Positions 1 through 8,861 of a stretch of 64,000 bases of DNA are shown one piece after another. The notes below the pieces were generated by a model. The model made no database searches. It saw only the letters and a list, made by a program, of their open reading frames with translations, and had not been told where the DNA came from. Positions within the stretch are counted from its first letter, which is position 1. Each line of letters begins with the position of its first letter. The stretch is from Rhizobium sp. ARZ01. GTDB lineage: Bacteria; Pseudomonadota; Alphaproteobacteria; Rhizobiales; Rhizobiaceae. The stretch is taken from positions 558,001 to 622,000 of the forward strand of contig NZ_JACVAE010000003.1 of NCBI RefSeq assembly GCF_014851675.1, written 5' to 3'. Made by a program: the position numbers and the translations under genes.

Positions 1-635
1 AATTCAAGGACGGCATCCTGCCCTGGGCCTACCAGCACAACGTCGCGCTCGTTTTCGATGAGTACGACGCCGGCCGCCCGGACGTGATGTTCGTTATCCA
101 GCGCGTTCTCGAATCCTCCGGCCGTCTGACGCTGCTTGACCAGAGCCGCGTTATCCGTCCGCACCCTGCCTTCCGCCTGTTCGCGACCGCCAACACGGTT
201 GGCCTCGGCGACACGACCGGCCTCTATCACGGCACCCAGCAGATCAACCAGGCGCAGATGGACCGCTGGTCGATCGTGACCACGCTGAACTACCTGCCGC
301 ACGACAACGAAGTCGATATTGTCGCTGCCAAGGTGAAAGCGCTTTCCGGCAAGAAGGACGGTCGCGAGACCATTTCGCGCATGGTCCGCGTCGCCGACCT
401 GACGCGTGCGGCGTTCATCAACGGCGATCTTTCGACCGTCATGAGCCCGCGCACCGTCATCACTTGGGCGGAGAATGCGGAAATCTTCGGCGATATCGCG
501 TTCGCCTTCCGCGTCACCTTCCTCAACAAGTGCGATGAACTGGAGCGGGCACTGGTCGCCGAGCACTACCAGCGCGCCTTCGGTGTCGAGCTGAAGGAGA
601 GCGCCGCCAACATCGTGCTGGAGGCGACGGCCTGA
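1..635 (+). CDS. cobS: Aerobic cobaltochelatase subunit CobS (3' part)
   Basis: This is the last 211 residues of CobS, read in frame from base 3; the 5' end lies outside the window. CobS is the AAA+ ATPase subunit of the CobN-CobS-CobT chelatase that inserts cobalt into hydrogenobyrinate a,c-diamide in aerobic cobalamin synthesis. The visible part starts at the Walker B region ([17 protein letters not shown]), followed by the AAA+ core and the C-terminal helical lid. The full family protein is about 330 residues, so roughly a third is missing. It is 18 bases upstream of cobT on the same strand, the usual rhizobial order, and the two are presumably co-transcribed. Confidence 0.93.
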   Translation, partial: FKDGILPWAYQHNVALVFDEYDAGRPDVMFVIQRVLESSGRLTLLDQSRVIRPHPAFRLFATANTVGLGDTTGLYHGTQQINQAQMDRWSIVTTLNYLPHDNEVDIVAAKVKALSGKKDGRETISRMVRVADLTRAAFINGDLSTVMSPRTVITWAENAEIFGDIAFAFRVTFLNKCDELERALVAEHYQRAFGVELKESAANIVLEATA

Positions 636-653
636 GGGCCGGGCGGGTGAAAT

Positions 654-2555
654 ATGGCTGCTCGCGGTGACAATTCCAGGCCAAGACCGGGTGCCCCGGT
701 GGATGTCGAGCCGTTTCGGCGGGCACTGACCGGCTGCGTCCGCTCGGTCGCCGGCGATGCCGAGGTCGAGGTGGTGTTCGCCAACGAGCGACCCGGCATG
801 ACCGGCGAGCGCATTCGCCTGCCGGAGCTTTCCAAGCGCCCGACACTGGAGGAGTTGGCCGTCACACGTGGGCTCGGCGACTCCATGGCGCTGCGCAAGG
901 CCTGTCACGACGCCCGCATCCACGCCACGATGTCGCCGCCGGGCACGGACGCGCGCGCCGTCTTTGACGCGGTGGAGCAGGCCCGTGTCGAGGCGATCGG
1001 CACGAACCGCATGAGCGGCATGGCAGCCAACATCAATTCCATGCTGTCGGAGAAGTACGCCAGGGCCAACTTCGGCGCGATCACGCGCCAGGCCGATGCT
1101 CCGCTCGAAGAAGCGGTGGCGCTGCTGGTTCGCGAGAAGCTCACCGGACAGAAGCCGCCCGCATCCGCCGGCAAGGTGCTCGACCTCTGGCGCGATTTCA
1201 TCGAGGACAAGGCGGGCACCGATTTCCCCGACCTGCAGTCGGCGATAAACGACCAGCAGGCTTTCGCGAAGATCGTTCGCCACATGCTGGCCTCCATGAA
1301 CGTCGCCGAGGACATCGGCGAGGAGGACACCGAGCCGGACGATCAGGGCAGCGAGACCGAAGAGGACCAGCCGCGCAGCCAGGAGCAGGACGATAGCGAC
1401 TCGCAGGAAGAAGCCGGCGACGACGCCGCACCTGCCGACGAGAACCAGGCCGCGGAAGAGCAGATGGAAGAAGGCGAGATGGACGGCGCGGAGATTTCCG
1501 ACGACGATCTTGCCGATGAGGAAGACGACGACAGCGAAACACCCGGCGAAGTCCGCCGCCCAAGCATCTTCGGCGACTTCAACGAGAAGGTCGACTATTC
1601 GGTCTTCACCGAGGAGTTTGACGAGACCATTTCTGCCGAGGAGCTTTGCGACGAGTCGGAACTCGACCGGCTGCGCGCGTTCCTCGACAAGCAGCTGGCG
1701 CACCTGCAGGGCGCCGTGGGCCGGCTTGCCAACCGCCTGCAGCGCCGGCTGATGGCGCAGCAGAACCGCTCATGGGAATTCGATCTGGAGGAGGGATACC
1801 TTGACTCCGCCCGCCTGCAGCGCATCATCATCGATCCGATGCAGCCGCTCTCCTTCAAGAAGGAGAAGGATACAAACTTCCGCGACACGGTCGTGACGCT
1901 CCTGATCGACAATTCCGGGTCGATGCGTGGTCGCCCGATCACGGTCGCCGCCACCTGCGCCGATATCCTGGCCCGGACGCTTGAGCGCTGTGGCGTCAAG
2001 GTCGAGATCCTCGGCTTCACCACCAAGGCCTGGAAGGGCGGTCAGTCGCGCGAGAAGTGGCTGGCCGGAGGCAAGCCACAGGCGCCCGGTCGCCTCAACG
2101 ACCTGCGCCACATCATCTACAAATCGGCGGATGCTCCGTGGCGCCGCGCCCGGCGAAACCTCGGCCTGATGATGCGCGAGGGGCTCTTGAAGGAGAACAT
2201 CGACGGGGAGGCCTTGATCTGGGCGCACAACCGGCTTCTCGGCCGGCCCGAACAACGCCGCATTCTGATGATGATCTCCGATGGCGCGCCGGTGGACGAT
2301 TCCACTCTGTCGGTCAATCCAGGCAACTATCTGGAACGCCACCTGCGCGCGGTGATCGAGCAGATCGAGACGCGCTCGCCGGTCGAGTTGTTGGCGATCG
2401 GAATCGGCCATGATGTCACCCGATACTATCGCCGCGCCGTGACGATCGTCGATGCTGATGAACTCGCCGGTGCGATGACGGAGCAGCTTGCCTCGCTTTT
2501 CGCCGACGAAACGACAGGCCGTAGACGGCCGGGCGGGCTTCGCCGCGCCGGCTGA
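654..2555 (+). CDS. cobT: Aerobic cobaltochelatase subunit CobT
   Basis: This 633-residue protein is the CobT subunit, which forms a chaperone-like ring complex with CobS for ATP-dependent cobalt insertion by CobN. Residues 1-210 are the CobT N-terminal domain. Residues about 220-300 are an extremely Asp/Glu-rich linker, typical of the family. The C-terminal part is a von Willebrand factor A domain with a MIDAS motif D419-N-S421-G-S423 that would bind a metal ion. Length agrees with the known about 630-residue CobT. The ATG at 654 follows cobS by 18 bases, indicating an operon. Identification is firm; nothing in the sequence suggests a defect. Confidence 0.96.
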   Translation: MAARGDNSRPRPGAPVDVEPFRRALTGCVRSVAGDAEVEVVFANERPGMTGERIRLPELSKRPTLEELAVTRGLGDSMALRKACHDARIHATMSPPGTDARAVFDAVEQARVEAIGTNRMSGMAANINSMLSEKYARANFGAITRQADAPLEEAVALLVREKLTGQKPPASAGKVLDLWRDFIEDKAGTDFPDLQSAINDQQAFAKIVRHMLASMNVAEDIGEEDTEPDDQGSETEEDQPRSQEQDDSDSQEEAGDDAAPADENQAAEEQMEEGEMDGAEISDDDLADEEDDDSETPGEVRRPSIFGDFNEKVDYSVFTEEFDETISAEELCDESELDRLRAFLDKQLAHLQGAVGRLANRLQRRLMAQQNRSWEFDLEEGYLDSARLQRIIIDPMQPLSFKKEKDTNFRDTVVTLLIDNSGSMRGRPITVAATCADILARTLERCGVKVEILGFTTKAWKGGQSREKWLAGGKPQAPGRLNDLRHIIYKSADAPWRRARRNLGLMMREGLLKENIDGEALIWAHNRLLGRPEQRRILMMISDGAPVDDSTLSVNPGNYLERHLRAVIEQIETRSPVELLAIGIGHDVTRYYRRAVTIVDADELAGAMTEQLASLFADETTGRRRPGGLRRAG

Positions 2556-2603
2556 CCACCAACCAGAACCCGGGCGGCTGCGTTCGCTTGGCATGAGAAG
2601 CCA

Positions 2604-3614
2604 ATGAAGCGATTGTCCACCCTGTTTGCCATCGCCTTCGCCGCAACAGTCGTTGCTGCCCCCAGCTCTGCCACCAGCGTCGCGCTGGAGGTGGAGAGCC
2701 GGGTCATCTCGCACTTCGGTGTCGGCTCGAGTGAGCGCGCTTTTGGCAAGCTCGAATTCGTCGGCGGCATCACATATTCCTCGCCGAATTCGCTTTTGGG
2801 CGCGGTCTCCTCGATACGCTTTCGTCCCGACGGCACACATTTCGTTGCGGGGCTCGACACCGGTCATTGGCTGACTGGGGCCATCCAGCGCGACGAAGAG
2901 GGGGCACTTGCGGGTCTCTCCGAACTGCATGTCACGTCAATGCTGAACGCGGAGGGCCAGGCCAACGGCAAGAAGGTGCAGATGGATGCCGAAGGCCTTG
3001 CCCTTGCTCCAGGGGCAGCGATCGTCAGCTACGAGCAGCGCCACAGGGTGGATGTCTATCCTGATCCCGGCTTCGAGACGTCAGGTCCAAAGCGCAGTTA
3101 CCAGATTCCCTTTCCTCGTGCCGAACTGAGAAGCAATCGTGGCTTCGAGACGCTGGTGGTAGCGCCTTCGGACGGGCCGCTTGCGGGCGCGCCGGTGATC
3201 GTCGCAGAGCGCAGCCTGAACAAGGACGGCAACCTGCTGGCGGCGGTCCTTGACGGACCGATGAAGGGCACGTTCTCCGTTGTGCGCAACGATCCCTATG
3301 ATGCGACCGATGGTGCCTTCCTGCCCAATGGCGACCTGCTCCTGCTCGAGCGTCGATTCCGTCTCTCGGACGGTGTCGGCATGCGCATCCGCCGCATCAA
3401 GGCGGCGGACATCCGGCCGGGTGCGGTTGCGGATGGGGAGGTTCTGATCGATGCCGATATGAGCCACCAGATCGACAACATGGAAGGTTTGGATGTGGTC
3501 CAGCTGCCGGACGGCGATATCCGCATCATTGTCGTCTCCGACGACAACCACTCGATCCTTCAGCGCAATCTCATGCTGGAGTTCCGCCTGATCGGCGGAA
3601 CGGAGCATTCCTGA
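2604..3614 (+). CDS. Secreted esterase-like activity of phytase family protein
   Basis: The 336-residue product has a Sec-type signal peptide (positive MKR, hydrophobic residues 5-22, small residues near 20-23) and should be periplasmic. The mature part matches the phytase-like/esterase-like beta-propeller family (PF13449): scattered GGI/GAVSSIRF, MDAEGLAL, ERSLNKDG and DNMEGLDVV motifs are characteristic. The exact substrate is unknown; the family name comes from weak resemblance to phytases. It lies 48 bases after cobT, as in other rhizobia, and may be read through from it. The ATG is preceded by GAGAAG. No sign of damage. Confidence 0.8.
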   Translation: MKRLSTLFAIAFAATVVAAPSSATSVALEVESRVISHFGVGSSERAFGKLEFVGGITYSSPNSLLGAVSSIRFRPDGTHFVAGLDTGHWLTGAIQRDEEGALAGLSELHVTSMLNAEGQANGKKVQMDAEGLALAPGAAIVSYEQRHRVDVYPDPGFETSGPKRSYQIPFPRAELRSNRGFETLVVAPSDGPLAGAPVIVAERSLNKDGNLLAAVLDGPMKGTFSVVRNDPYDATDGAFLPNGDLLLLERRFRLSDGVGMRIRRIKAADIRPGAVADGEVLIDADMSHQIDNMEGLDVVQLPDGDIRIIVVSDDNHSILQRNLMLEFRLIGGTEHS

Positions 3615-3618
3615 CAAA

Positions 3619-3650
3619 AAGGGCCGCTCCGGTTTCCCGAAGCGGCCCTT
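3619..3650 (-). terminator. Rho-independent terminator of yhhQ, possibly bidirectional
   Basis: A perfect 10-bp stem (AAGGGCCGCT / AGCGGCCCTT) with a 12-base loop lies between the convergent phytase-like gene and yhhQ. Read on the minus strand, the stem runs straight into TTTTT, the classic intrinsic terminator form, 22 bases after the yhhQ stop. On the plus strand there is no T-run, so it would end the upstream gene less well. Confidence 0.8.
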
Positions 3651-3671
3651 GAGCGGTGAGCCCGCCGGTGT

Positions 3672-4313
3672 TTACGCTGTCGCTTTCTCCACGCTAGGCA
3701 TAGGCTTCAGCGTGCTCATCAGCGCGCCGTAGGGCAGAAGCATGACGAGGCCCATGAGCACCTTGACGCCGAAATCGGTGAGCGCCCAGGAAATCCAGCG
3801 CTGTGCCTCGGCCGTAAGAATTCCCAGGATCGGTGCACTCTCGATTGCGAAGGGTTCATTCGGGCCGAAGACCGAGAAGACCGGCGCGAACGCAACCGAG
3901 AAGAAGATCAGGGTGTCGAGTGCTGAGCCGATCAGCGAGCCTACCAGCGGCGCACGCCACCAGGTCTGGCGGCGCAGGGTGTTGAACACCGAGATGTCGA
4001 GCAACTGGCCCAGCAGGAACGCCGAGCCGGAGGCGATCGCAATGCGCGGGGAGGCGACGGCGAAGGAGAACAGGATCGCGACGGCAAAGCCGGCGATCAC
4101 TACCTTGCGTGCAACCCTGGGGCCGAATTGGCGGTTTGTCAGGTCGGTGACAAGGAAGGCTACCGGGTAGCTGAAGGCGCCGAAGGTGAGGATATCCCCG
4201 AGATTGACGCCGAAGAGCGTCCACGGCAGCGGGTACTGGACGAGGATGTTGGAGGCGACGACGACGAGCGTCATCAGGAGAACGTAGATAAGGGTAATGC
4301 GGTTCGCTTGCAT
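3672..4313 (-). CDS. yhhQ: Queuosine precursor transporter, VUT family (YhhQ)
   Basis: This 213-residue integral membrane protein has six or so hydrophobic segments (ITLIYVLLMTLVVVASNILV near the start, ILFSFAVASP, LDTLIFFSVAFAPVFSVF, VKVLMGLVMLLPYGALM). The family motifs LTNRQFGPRVARKVV, PRIAIASGSAFLLGQLLD and DTLIFF identify the vitamin-uptake-like family COG1738, which in E. coli imports preQ0/preQ1 for queuosine. The start at 4313 is chosen because AGGAT sits upstream, the length matches the family, and an in-frame upstream extension is hydrophilic and atypical. That start codon lies inside a putative preQ1 pseudoknot. It is flanked by a strong terminator downstream and rpmB upstream. Confidence 0.9.
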   Translation of the reverse strand: MQANRITLIYVLLMTLVVVASNILVQYPLPWTLFGVNLGDILTFGAFSYPVAFLVTDLTNRQFGPRVARKVVIAGFAVAILFSFAVASPRIAIASGSAFLLGQLLDISVFNTLRRQTWWRAPLVGSLIGSALDTLIFFSVAFAPVFSVFGPNEPFAIESAPILGILTAEAQRWISWALTDFGVKVLMGLVMLLPYGALMSTLKPMPSVEKATA

Positions 4314-4339
4314 TTTTTTATCCTGGGTGATGCCACCAG
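4310..4339 (-). promoter_or_regulatory. Putative preQ1-I riboswitch pseudoknot overlapping yhhQ start
   Basis: On the minus strand, CTGG (4339-4336) can pair with CCAG (4326-4323) as P1. The loop starts with T4335 and contains GCAT (4333-4330), which is complementary to ATGC (4313-4310), the yhhQ start codon plus the next base. A 9-base A-rich stretch (GATAAAAAA, 4322-4314) joins the two stems. This is the H-type pseudoknot of class I preQ1 aptamers, including a C (4327) just before the 3' P1 strand where the ligand-binding C lies. P1 also covers the AGGA of the ribosome site. Ligand binding would hide the start. The structure is seen; the riboswitch function is inference. Confidence 0.5.
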
Positions 4340-4368
4340 TTGGAGGAGGAACCATGTTTTCAACGAAA

Positions 4369-4400
4369 TGAGGCCTGTCCGGTTGTCCGGTCAAGCCTCA
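4369..4400 (-). terminator. Possible terminator after rpmB
   Basis: TGAGGC and GCCTCA form a 6-bp stem with a 20-base loop, followed on the minus strand by TTTCG, 30 bases after the rpmB stop. A second palindrome, GCCTGATATCAGGC (4422-4435), spans the rpmB stop codon. Either could end rpmB transcription before yhhQ; both are short, so confidence is low. Confidence 0.35.
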
Positions 4401-4429
4401 AAAACGCTCAGTGAAAATCGCGCCTGATA

Positions 4430-4714
4430 TCAGGCGGCAACCTTCTTGGCGATCTGGCGGCGCAGCAGGCGTGCGCGCATCGACAGTTCGTTCTCGTCGG
4501 CCTTCAGCAGGAAGGCGTCGAGGCCACCACGATGCTCGACCGAGCGAAGCGCTGCTGCGGAAACGCGCAGGCGGAAGCGCTGGCCGAGGCTGTCGGAGAT
4601 CAGCGTAACGTTGCACAGGTTCGGCAGGAACTTGCGCTTGGTCTTGTTGTTGGCGTGGCTCACATTGTGGCCCGACTGGACGCCCTTGCCGGTCAATTCG
4701 CAACTACGGGACAT
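4430..4714 (-). CDS. rpmB: 50S ribosomal protein L28
   Basis: This 94-residue basic protein is bL28 of the large ribosomal subunit. The N-terminal [20 protein letters not shown] and [12 protein letters not shown] blocks are diagnostic. Alphaproteobacterial L28 is usually about 95-100 residues, in agreement. A strong sigma-70-type promoter is visible about 90 bases upstream. It is monocistronic or followed weakly by yhhQ. Nothing unusual is seen apart from a short palindrome across the stop codon. Confidence 0.96.
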   Translation of the reverse strand: MSRSCELTGKGVQSGHNVSHANNKTKRKFLPNLCNVTLISDSLGQRFRLRVSAAALRSVEHRGGLDAFLLKADENELSMRARLLRRQIAKKVAA

Positions 4715-4805
4715 GAATGCACCTATTTTTCTTTGGTTTCGGACAATACGATTCCGGCACCGTGTCCGGCCGTCGTCCGTCTGGCCTTATTGGAAAGTGG
4801 CGGTT

Positions 4806-4834
4806 CTATAGTCACCCGCGGCGATGGCGTCAAG
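4806..4834 (-). promoter_or_regulatory. Sigma-70-type promoter of rpmB
   Basis: On the minus strand a CTTGAC -35 hexamer (4834-4829) and a CTATAG -10 hexamer (4811-4806) are separated by exactly 17 bases. This matches the rhizobial housekeeping consensus almost perfectly. Transcription would start near 4799, giving an about 85-base leader before rpmB. Confidence 0.75.
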
Positions 4835-4988
4835 TCAAACCTTGTCGCCTTAGGGGAAAACGGTTGCAAATCGCCGCGTTTTCCGGCCAATAGCGAGATC
4901 GGTTCCGCTCGTTTCCGTCGCCTCAAGGGGTAACAGCGGCGTAGAATTGCCGCAATGGAATTTATAGTCGATACGGGTCAAGGAGCGC

Positions 4989-5774
4989 ATGAAAATGAGC
5001 TGGCGGGCTTGGTTTGCAGTTATGACCGTTCCGGTGGCGTTGGCGGGCTCTCCCGCTGCCGCCCCGGCTGCTGATGTCAATCACATCACTGACTACAGCA
5101 TTCGCCTGTCCGGTTTTCCGGTCGCGACGGCGAGCTTCCGCTCGGCGTTCGACGGGCGCCGGTACACGATTTCCGGCCGGATGGATTCCGCCGGGCTCGC
5201 TGATATCCTGTCGAGCACGCATGGCACGACCTCGGTGTCCGGAACGCTGGCAGACGGAAAACTGAGAGCAAGCAGCTATTCCATGTCCTATCGCAGCGGC
5301 AAGAAGGCTCGCGCGATCGACGTGGCGTTTCGCAACGGCGACGTGGTCCGCGCATCGATCCGTCCGGAACGCAAGCGTCCGCCGAAGAACTGGGTACCGG
5401 TGAGGGCAAGCGACATGCGCTCGGTGCTCGACCCGATATCCGGGTTGATCATGCCGGCCTCGACGAATGTCTGCTCGAAGACATTGCCGATCTTCGATGG
5501 CGAGTCGCGCATGGACATCAAGCTCTCCGACAAGGGCACACGGTCCTTCTCAACCAGGGGCTTCGAGGGCGAGGTGAAGGTCTGCGGCGTGCGCTTCGTG
5601 CCGCGTGCGGGCTATCGTAAGGGACGTAGGGACGTGGAATATCTTCGCAAGCTGGCGTCAATGGAAATTTGGTTTGCGAAAGCGGAAGCTGTCGATATGT
5701 ATGCGCCGGTATACGTCCGAATTCCGACCGCGCTCGGTCCGGTCACCGTCTCGGCCACCCGCTTCGGCGGCTGA
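4989..5774 (+). CDS. DUF3108 domain-containing periplasmic protein
   Basis: The 261-residue product has a signal peptide (MKMSWRAWFAVMTVPVALAGSPAAA, cleavage near AAPA-AD) and a DUF3108 (PF11306) body, recognisable from YSIRLSGFPVATASF, the SYSMSYRSGKKARAI strand and the SVLDPISGLIMP block. The family is exported and predicted to be beta-rich; its function is not known. The Cys pair around CSKTLPIFDG and VKVCGVRF could form a disulfide. It starts 275 bases after the divergent rpmB and ends 26 bases before a DMT transporter on the same strand, so the two may be co-transcribed. Confidence 0.8.
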   Translation: MKMSWRAWFAVMTVPVALAGSPAAAPAADVNHITDYSIRLSGFPVATASFRSAFDGRRYTISGRMDSAGLADILSSTHGTTSVSGTLADGKLRASSYSMSYRSGKKARAIDVAFRNGDVVRASIRPERKRPPKNWVPVRASDMRSVLDPISGLIMPASTNVCSKTLPIFDGESRMDIKLSDKGTRSFSTRGFEGEVKVCGVRFVPRAGYRKGRRDVEYLRKLASMEIWFAKAEAVDMYAPVYVRIPTALGPVTVSATRFGG

Positions 5775-5800
5775 GTTCAAAACATCGTCATACGGGGACA

Positions 5801-6703
5801 ATGGCTGTGAAGCTGAAGGCAACACTCATCGGGTTTTCTGCGATCATGATGTGGTCGCTTCTGGCGCTGTTCACGGCAGCGTCCGGCCAGATGCCCCCAT
5901 TCCAGCTTTCAGCGATCTGTTTTCTGATCGGCAGTCTACCGGGCATTGCCGTCCTTGTGGCCCGGCCCGAGCGTCTGAAGCTCCTGCGGCAGCCGGCAAA
6001 GGTCTGGCTCGTCGGCATCGCCGGTCTGTTTGGCTATCATTTCCTCTATTTCACGGCCTTGCGAAATGCACCGGCTGTCGAGGCTGGGCTGATCGCCTAT
6101 CTCTGGCCGCTTCTGATCGTTGTGGGTTCGGCGATGCTGCCGGGTGAGCGGTTGCGTTGGTACCATGTCGCGGGTGCGTTCGCAGGCCTCGCGGGGACCG
6201 TGTTGATTGTCGCCCGTAACGGCGTTGCCTTCGACGGTGCCTATGCGCTGGGCTACGGGGCCGCCTTCCTCTGCGCCTTCACCTGGTCCGGCTATTCGCT
6301 GCTGACACGGCGCTTCGACGCCGTTTCCACGGACGTCGTGACGGGCTTTTGCCTTGCCACCTCGTTCCTCTCCTTCATTTGCCATCTGGCCCTGGAGACG
6401 ACTGTGTGGCCGGCGACAGGCTTCGAGTGGTTTGCGGTGCTCGGGTTGGGGCTCCTGCCGGTCGGTGCCGCCTTCTATGCCTGGGACTACGGCGTCAAGA
6501 ACGGAGACATCCAGATCCTCGGTGCTGCAAGTTATGCCGCCCCGGTGCTGTCGACGCTCGTGCTGGTCCTGTCAGGCTTCGCCGAACCATCCTGGCGGAT
6601 TGCGGCAGCCTGCGCTCTGGTGACCGGCGGCGCGGTGCTGGCAGCAAAAGACATGATTTTCGGCCGCAAGTCTCGCGCGGTCACCGAGGGGGCAGCCGCC
6701 TGA
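5801..6703 (+). CDS. DMT/EamA family exporter, YddG-like
   Basis: This 300-residue protein has about ten transmembrane segments and two EamA repeats. KATLIGFSAIMMWSLLALF at the start and VEAGLIAYLWPLLIV and GDIQILGAASYAAPVLSTL in the repeats match the aromatic-amino-acid exporter YddG type of the drug/metabolite transporter superfamily. The substrate is not proven by sequence. The ATG at 5801 follows GGGGACA; longer in-frame reading upstream is hydrophilic and overlaps the end of the DUF3108 gene, so it is rejected. The gene is convergent with the cupin gene, 7 bases away. Confidence 0.8.
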   Translation: MAVKLKATLIGFSAIMMWSLLALFTAASGQMPPFQLSAICFLIGSLPGIAVLVARPERLKLLRQPAKVWLVGIAGLFGYHFLYFTALRNAPAVEAGLIAYLWPLLIVVGSAMLPGERLRWYHVAGAFAGLAGTVLIVARNGVAFDGAYALGYGAAFLCAFTWSGYSLLTRRFDAVSTDVVTGFCLATSFLSFICHLALETTVWPATGFEWFAVLGLGLLPVGAAFYAWDYGVKNGDIQILGAASYAAPVLSTLVLVLSGFAEPSWRIAAACALVTGGAVLAAKDMIFGRKSRAVTEGAAA

Positions 6704-6710
6704 TTAGGGT

Positions 6711-7133
6711 TCAGACCCCGGGTTGCCACCCAGGCGGCGCCAGTTCGAAGACGTCGAATGAAAAGCCCGGCGCGACCGTGCAGCCAACCAGCGTCCAATC
6801 TCCGAGCGATTCTGCCGATTGCCACCAGCCCGCCGGAATGAGCACTTGCGGCCGTTCCCCCCGTGCCAGGTCCACGCCGAGTATCTGGGTGTGGCTCACC
6901 TTGCCGTCATCCGACAGGGAGAGTGCGATGGGGCTGCCCGCGTAATAGTGCCAGATCTCGGCGGCGTCGCTGACTCGATGCCAGTTCGAGCGCTCCCCTC
7001 TTTCGAGCAGGTAGTAAATGGAGGTCGAGTGCCCTCGTGGCCCGCCTTCCGGATCGCGAAACGTCTGAACATACCAGCCGCCTTCGGGGTGCCGTTCCAA
7101 TCCGAGTGTGGCGACGATCTCTTGAAGTGTCAT
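6711..7133 (-). CDS. Cupin domain-containing protein (DUF985)
   Basis: A 140-residue single-domain RmlC-like cupin of the DUF985 family (PF06172), seen from LGLERHPEGGWYVQTFRD, STSIYYLLERGERSNWHRVSDAAEIWHYYAGSP and LIPAGWWQSAESLGDWTLVGCTVAPGFSFDVFEL. Such proteins are small barrel proteins, sometimes annotated as sugar epimerase-like; the reaction is unknown. Its ATG overlaps the stop codon of gloB (ATGA), so translation is coupled and the two form an operon. Length is normal for the family. Confidence 0.85.
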   Translation of the reverse strand: MTLQEIVATLGLERHPEGGWYVQTFRDPEGGPRGHSTSIYYLLERGERSNWHRVSDAAEIWHYYAGSPIALSLSDDGKVSHTQILGVDLARGERPQVLIPAGWWQSAESLGDWTLVGCTVAPGFSFDVFELAPPGWQPGV

Positions 7134-7903
7134 CAGAAGCGGTCCTTGCGCGCGCGGATCTCGGCGAACACCTCGGCATCGGTTGCATCAGGCATGCCCA
7201 GCACCTTGCGGATCCCCGGATCTGCGGCGCGCAGGAACGGGTTGGTCGTCCGCTCCACGCCAATGGTGGTCGGGGCGGTGAACTGACCGGCCGAGCGCAT
7301 ACGCTCGATCTCCGCTGCCCGCTCCTTCAGCGCCGCATTGGCCGGATCGACTGTAAGTGCGAAGCGTGCGTTGGAGAGTGTGTACTCATGGCCGAAGTAG
7401 ACGACAGTTTCTTCGGGCAGTGCCGCAAGCTTTGACAGCGATGTCCACATCTGCGCGGCTGTGCCCTCGAACAGGCGGCCGCAGCCGAGCGCAAAAAGCG
7501 TATCGGCGGCAAAGAGCAGCCGGTCGTCGGGCAGGTAGTAGCAGACGTGGCCCGCGGTGTGGCCGGGCGTCCAGATCACCTCCACGGGACGTCCCGCAAA
7601 GTCGAAGCGGTCACCATCGTCCACGCGCTGGTCTATGCCGGGAATGCGGTCCGCCTCACGTGTCGGGCCGATGACCGTCGCGCCGAAATGCGCCTTCAGC
7701 GCCGCGTTTGCTTCGACGTGATCGGCATGATGGTGAGTGGTGAAGATGTGAGTCAGCCGCCAGCCGCGTCGCGCCAGCGCGTCGCGAATCGACTGTTCTT
7801 CCGGCGCGTCGATGCTGGCGGTTGCGCCGGTCGCCGGGTCATGCAGGAGCACGCCGAAATTGTCACTCCGGCAGCCAAAGAGTTCGATATCGAGTGATTT
7901 CAT
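7133..7903 (-). CDS. gloB: Hydroxyacylglutathione hydrolase (glyoxalase II)
   Basis: The 256-residue enzyme hydrolyses S-D-lactoylglutathione to D-lactate and glutathione, the second step of cytosolic methylglyoxal detoxification. It carries the metallo-beta-lactamase metal motif TTHHHADH, then [34 protein letters not shown] and the GHEYTLSN block typical of GloB. The C-terminal domain contains [13 protein letters not shown]. The start at 7903 is chosen because GGAGGG precedes it and the length is that of the family (about 255). It overlaps the cupin gene downstream and is divergent from a methyltransferase gene 91 bases away. Confidence 0.95.
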   Translation of the reverse strand: MKSLDIELFGCRSDNFGVLLHDPATGATASIDAPEEQSIRDALARRGWRLTHIFTTHHHADHVEANAALKAHFGATVIGPTREADRIPGIDQRVDDGDRFDFAGRPVEVIWTPGHTAGHVCYYLPDDRLLFAADTLFALGCGRLFEGTAAQMWTSLSKLAALPEETVVYFGHEYTLSNARFALTVDPANAALKERAAEIERMRSAGQFTAPTTIGVERTTNPFLRAADPGIRKVLGMPDATDAEVFAEIRARKDRF

Positions 7904-7994
7904 CGGGCGTTCCCTCCTGCGGCATTGTCGAGTGAAGCAGGAATGTAGGAAGCCGGGCCTTGAAGTCCACTGCCTGGTCGCTAACATCGCGCGC

Positions 7995-8774
7995 ATGCAC
8001 GCAGATATTGTCGATCTTCGCGAATTTTACCACTCACCCCTGGGTCACCTCGCGGAGCATTCCATTACGATGGCGCTCGCCTCGATCTGGGCCCGCCTGC
8101 CGGAGGAGCGTCTGGTAGGTCTTGGGTACGCTGTCCCCTATCTGGACCGGTTCCGTGCGGATACCGAACGCACCTTCGCCTTTATGCCGGCCGGGCAGGG
8201 GGCAGTGAACTGGCCGGTCGGCGAAGCGTCCGCCACCGCTCTGGTCTTCGATGAGGAACTGCCGCTGCCCGATTCCTCCGTCGACCGGATCTTGATGGTG
8301 CATTCCCTGGAGTTCGCCGAAAACCCGCGCGAGACGATGAAGGAACTCTGGCGTGTGCTTGCGCCGGGCGGACGGCTCGTCATCGTCGTGCCGAACAGGC
8401 GCGGCGTCTGGGCGCGCATGGAGCACACCCCGTTCGGCTCCGGACGACCCTATTCGCGCGGCCAGCTCACTCACCTGTTGCGCGAAACCAATTTCACGCC
8501 TGGCGCGAGCGCCGAGACGCTGTTCTTCCCGCCGTCGAAGCACAGGACCGTTCAGAAGCTTCACAGCGCCTTCGAGCGGCTTGGCCGCTGGCTCTGGCCG
8601 ATGTTTTCCGGCGTGCTCGTCGTCGAGGCGCAGAAGCGTCTTTACCAGGGGCTTCCGGTGGCTGTACGCGCATCGCGCCGCGTCTTTGTGCCCGTATTGG
8701 CACCCTCCGGCGTGCCGACCACGCGCGAGGCGTTCAAACAGCGCCCCCTCGACAATCGCCCACAGCGCCGGTAA
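7995..8774 (+). CDS. Class I SAM-dependent methyltransferase
   Basis: This 259-residue protein has a Methyltransf_11-type core, visible from [22 protein letters not shown] (motif II/III region) and [25 protein letters not shown] (post-I/motif III). The classical GxGxG motif I is weak ([11 protein letters not shown]). Substrate is not known. It is divergent from gloB, a pairing common in rhizobia, and lies 87 bases upstream of tyrC on the same strand. ATG at 7995 is the first methionine after the promoter region; ribosome site is poor. A basic tail ([17 protein letters not shown]) ends the protein. Confidence 0.8.
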   Translation: MHADIVDLREFYHSPLGHLAEHSITMALASIWARLPEERLVGLGYAVPYLDRFRADTERTFAFMPAGQGAVNWPVGEASATALVFDEELPLPDSSVDRILMVHSLEFAENPRETMKELWRVLAPGGRLVIVVPNRRGVWARMEHTPFGSGRPYSRGQLTHLLRETNFTPGASAETLFFPPSKHRTVQKLHSAFERLGRWLWPMFSGVLVVEAQKRLYQGLPVAVRASRRVFVPVLAPSGVPTTREAFKQRPLDNRPQRR

Positions 8775-8861
8775 TGGCTGGCGCAGCCATTCCGGCCGAA
8801 TATGCCCGGACGGCCGAGGGATTTTGGGCGCGCGGGCGTCCTTGCGCAAAGAGGCGGCAGC

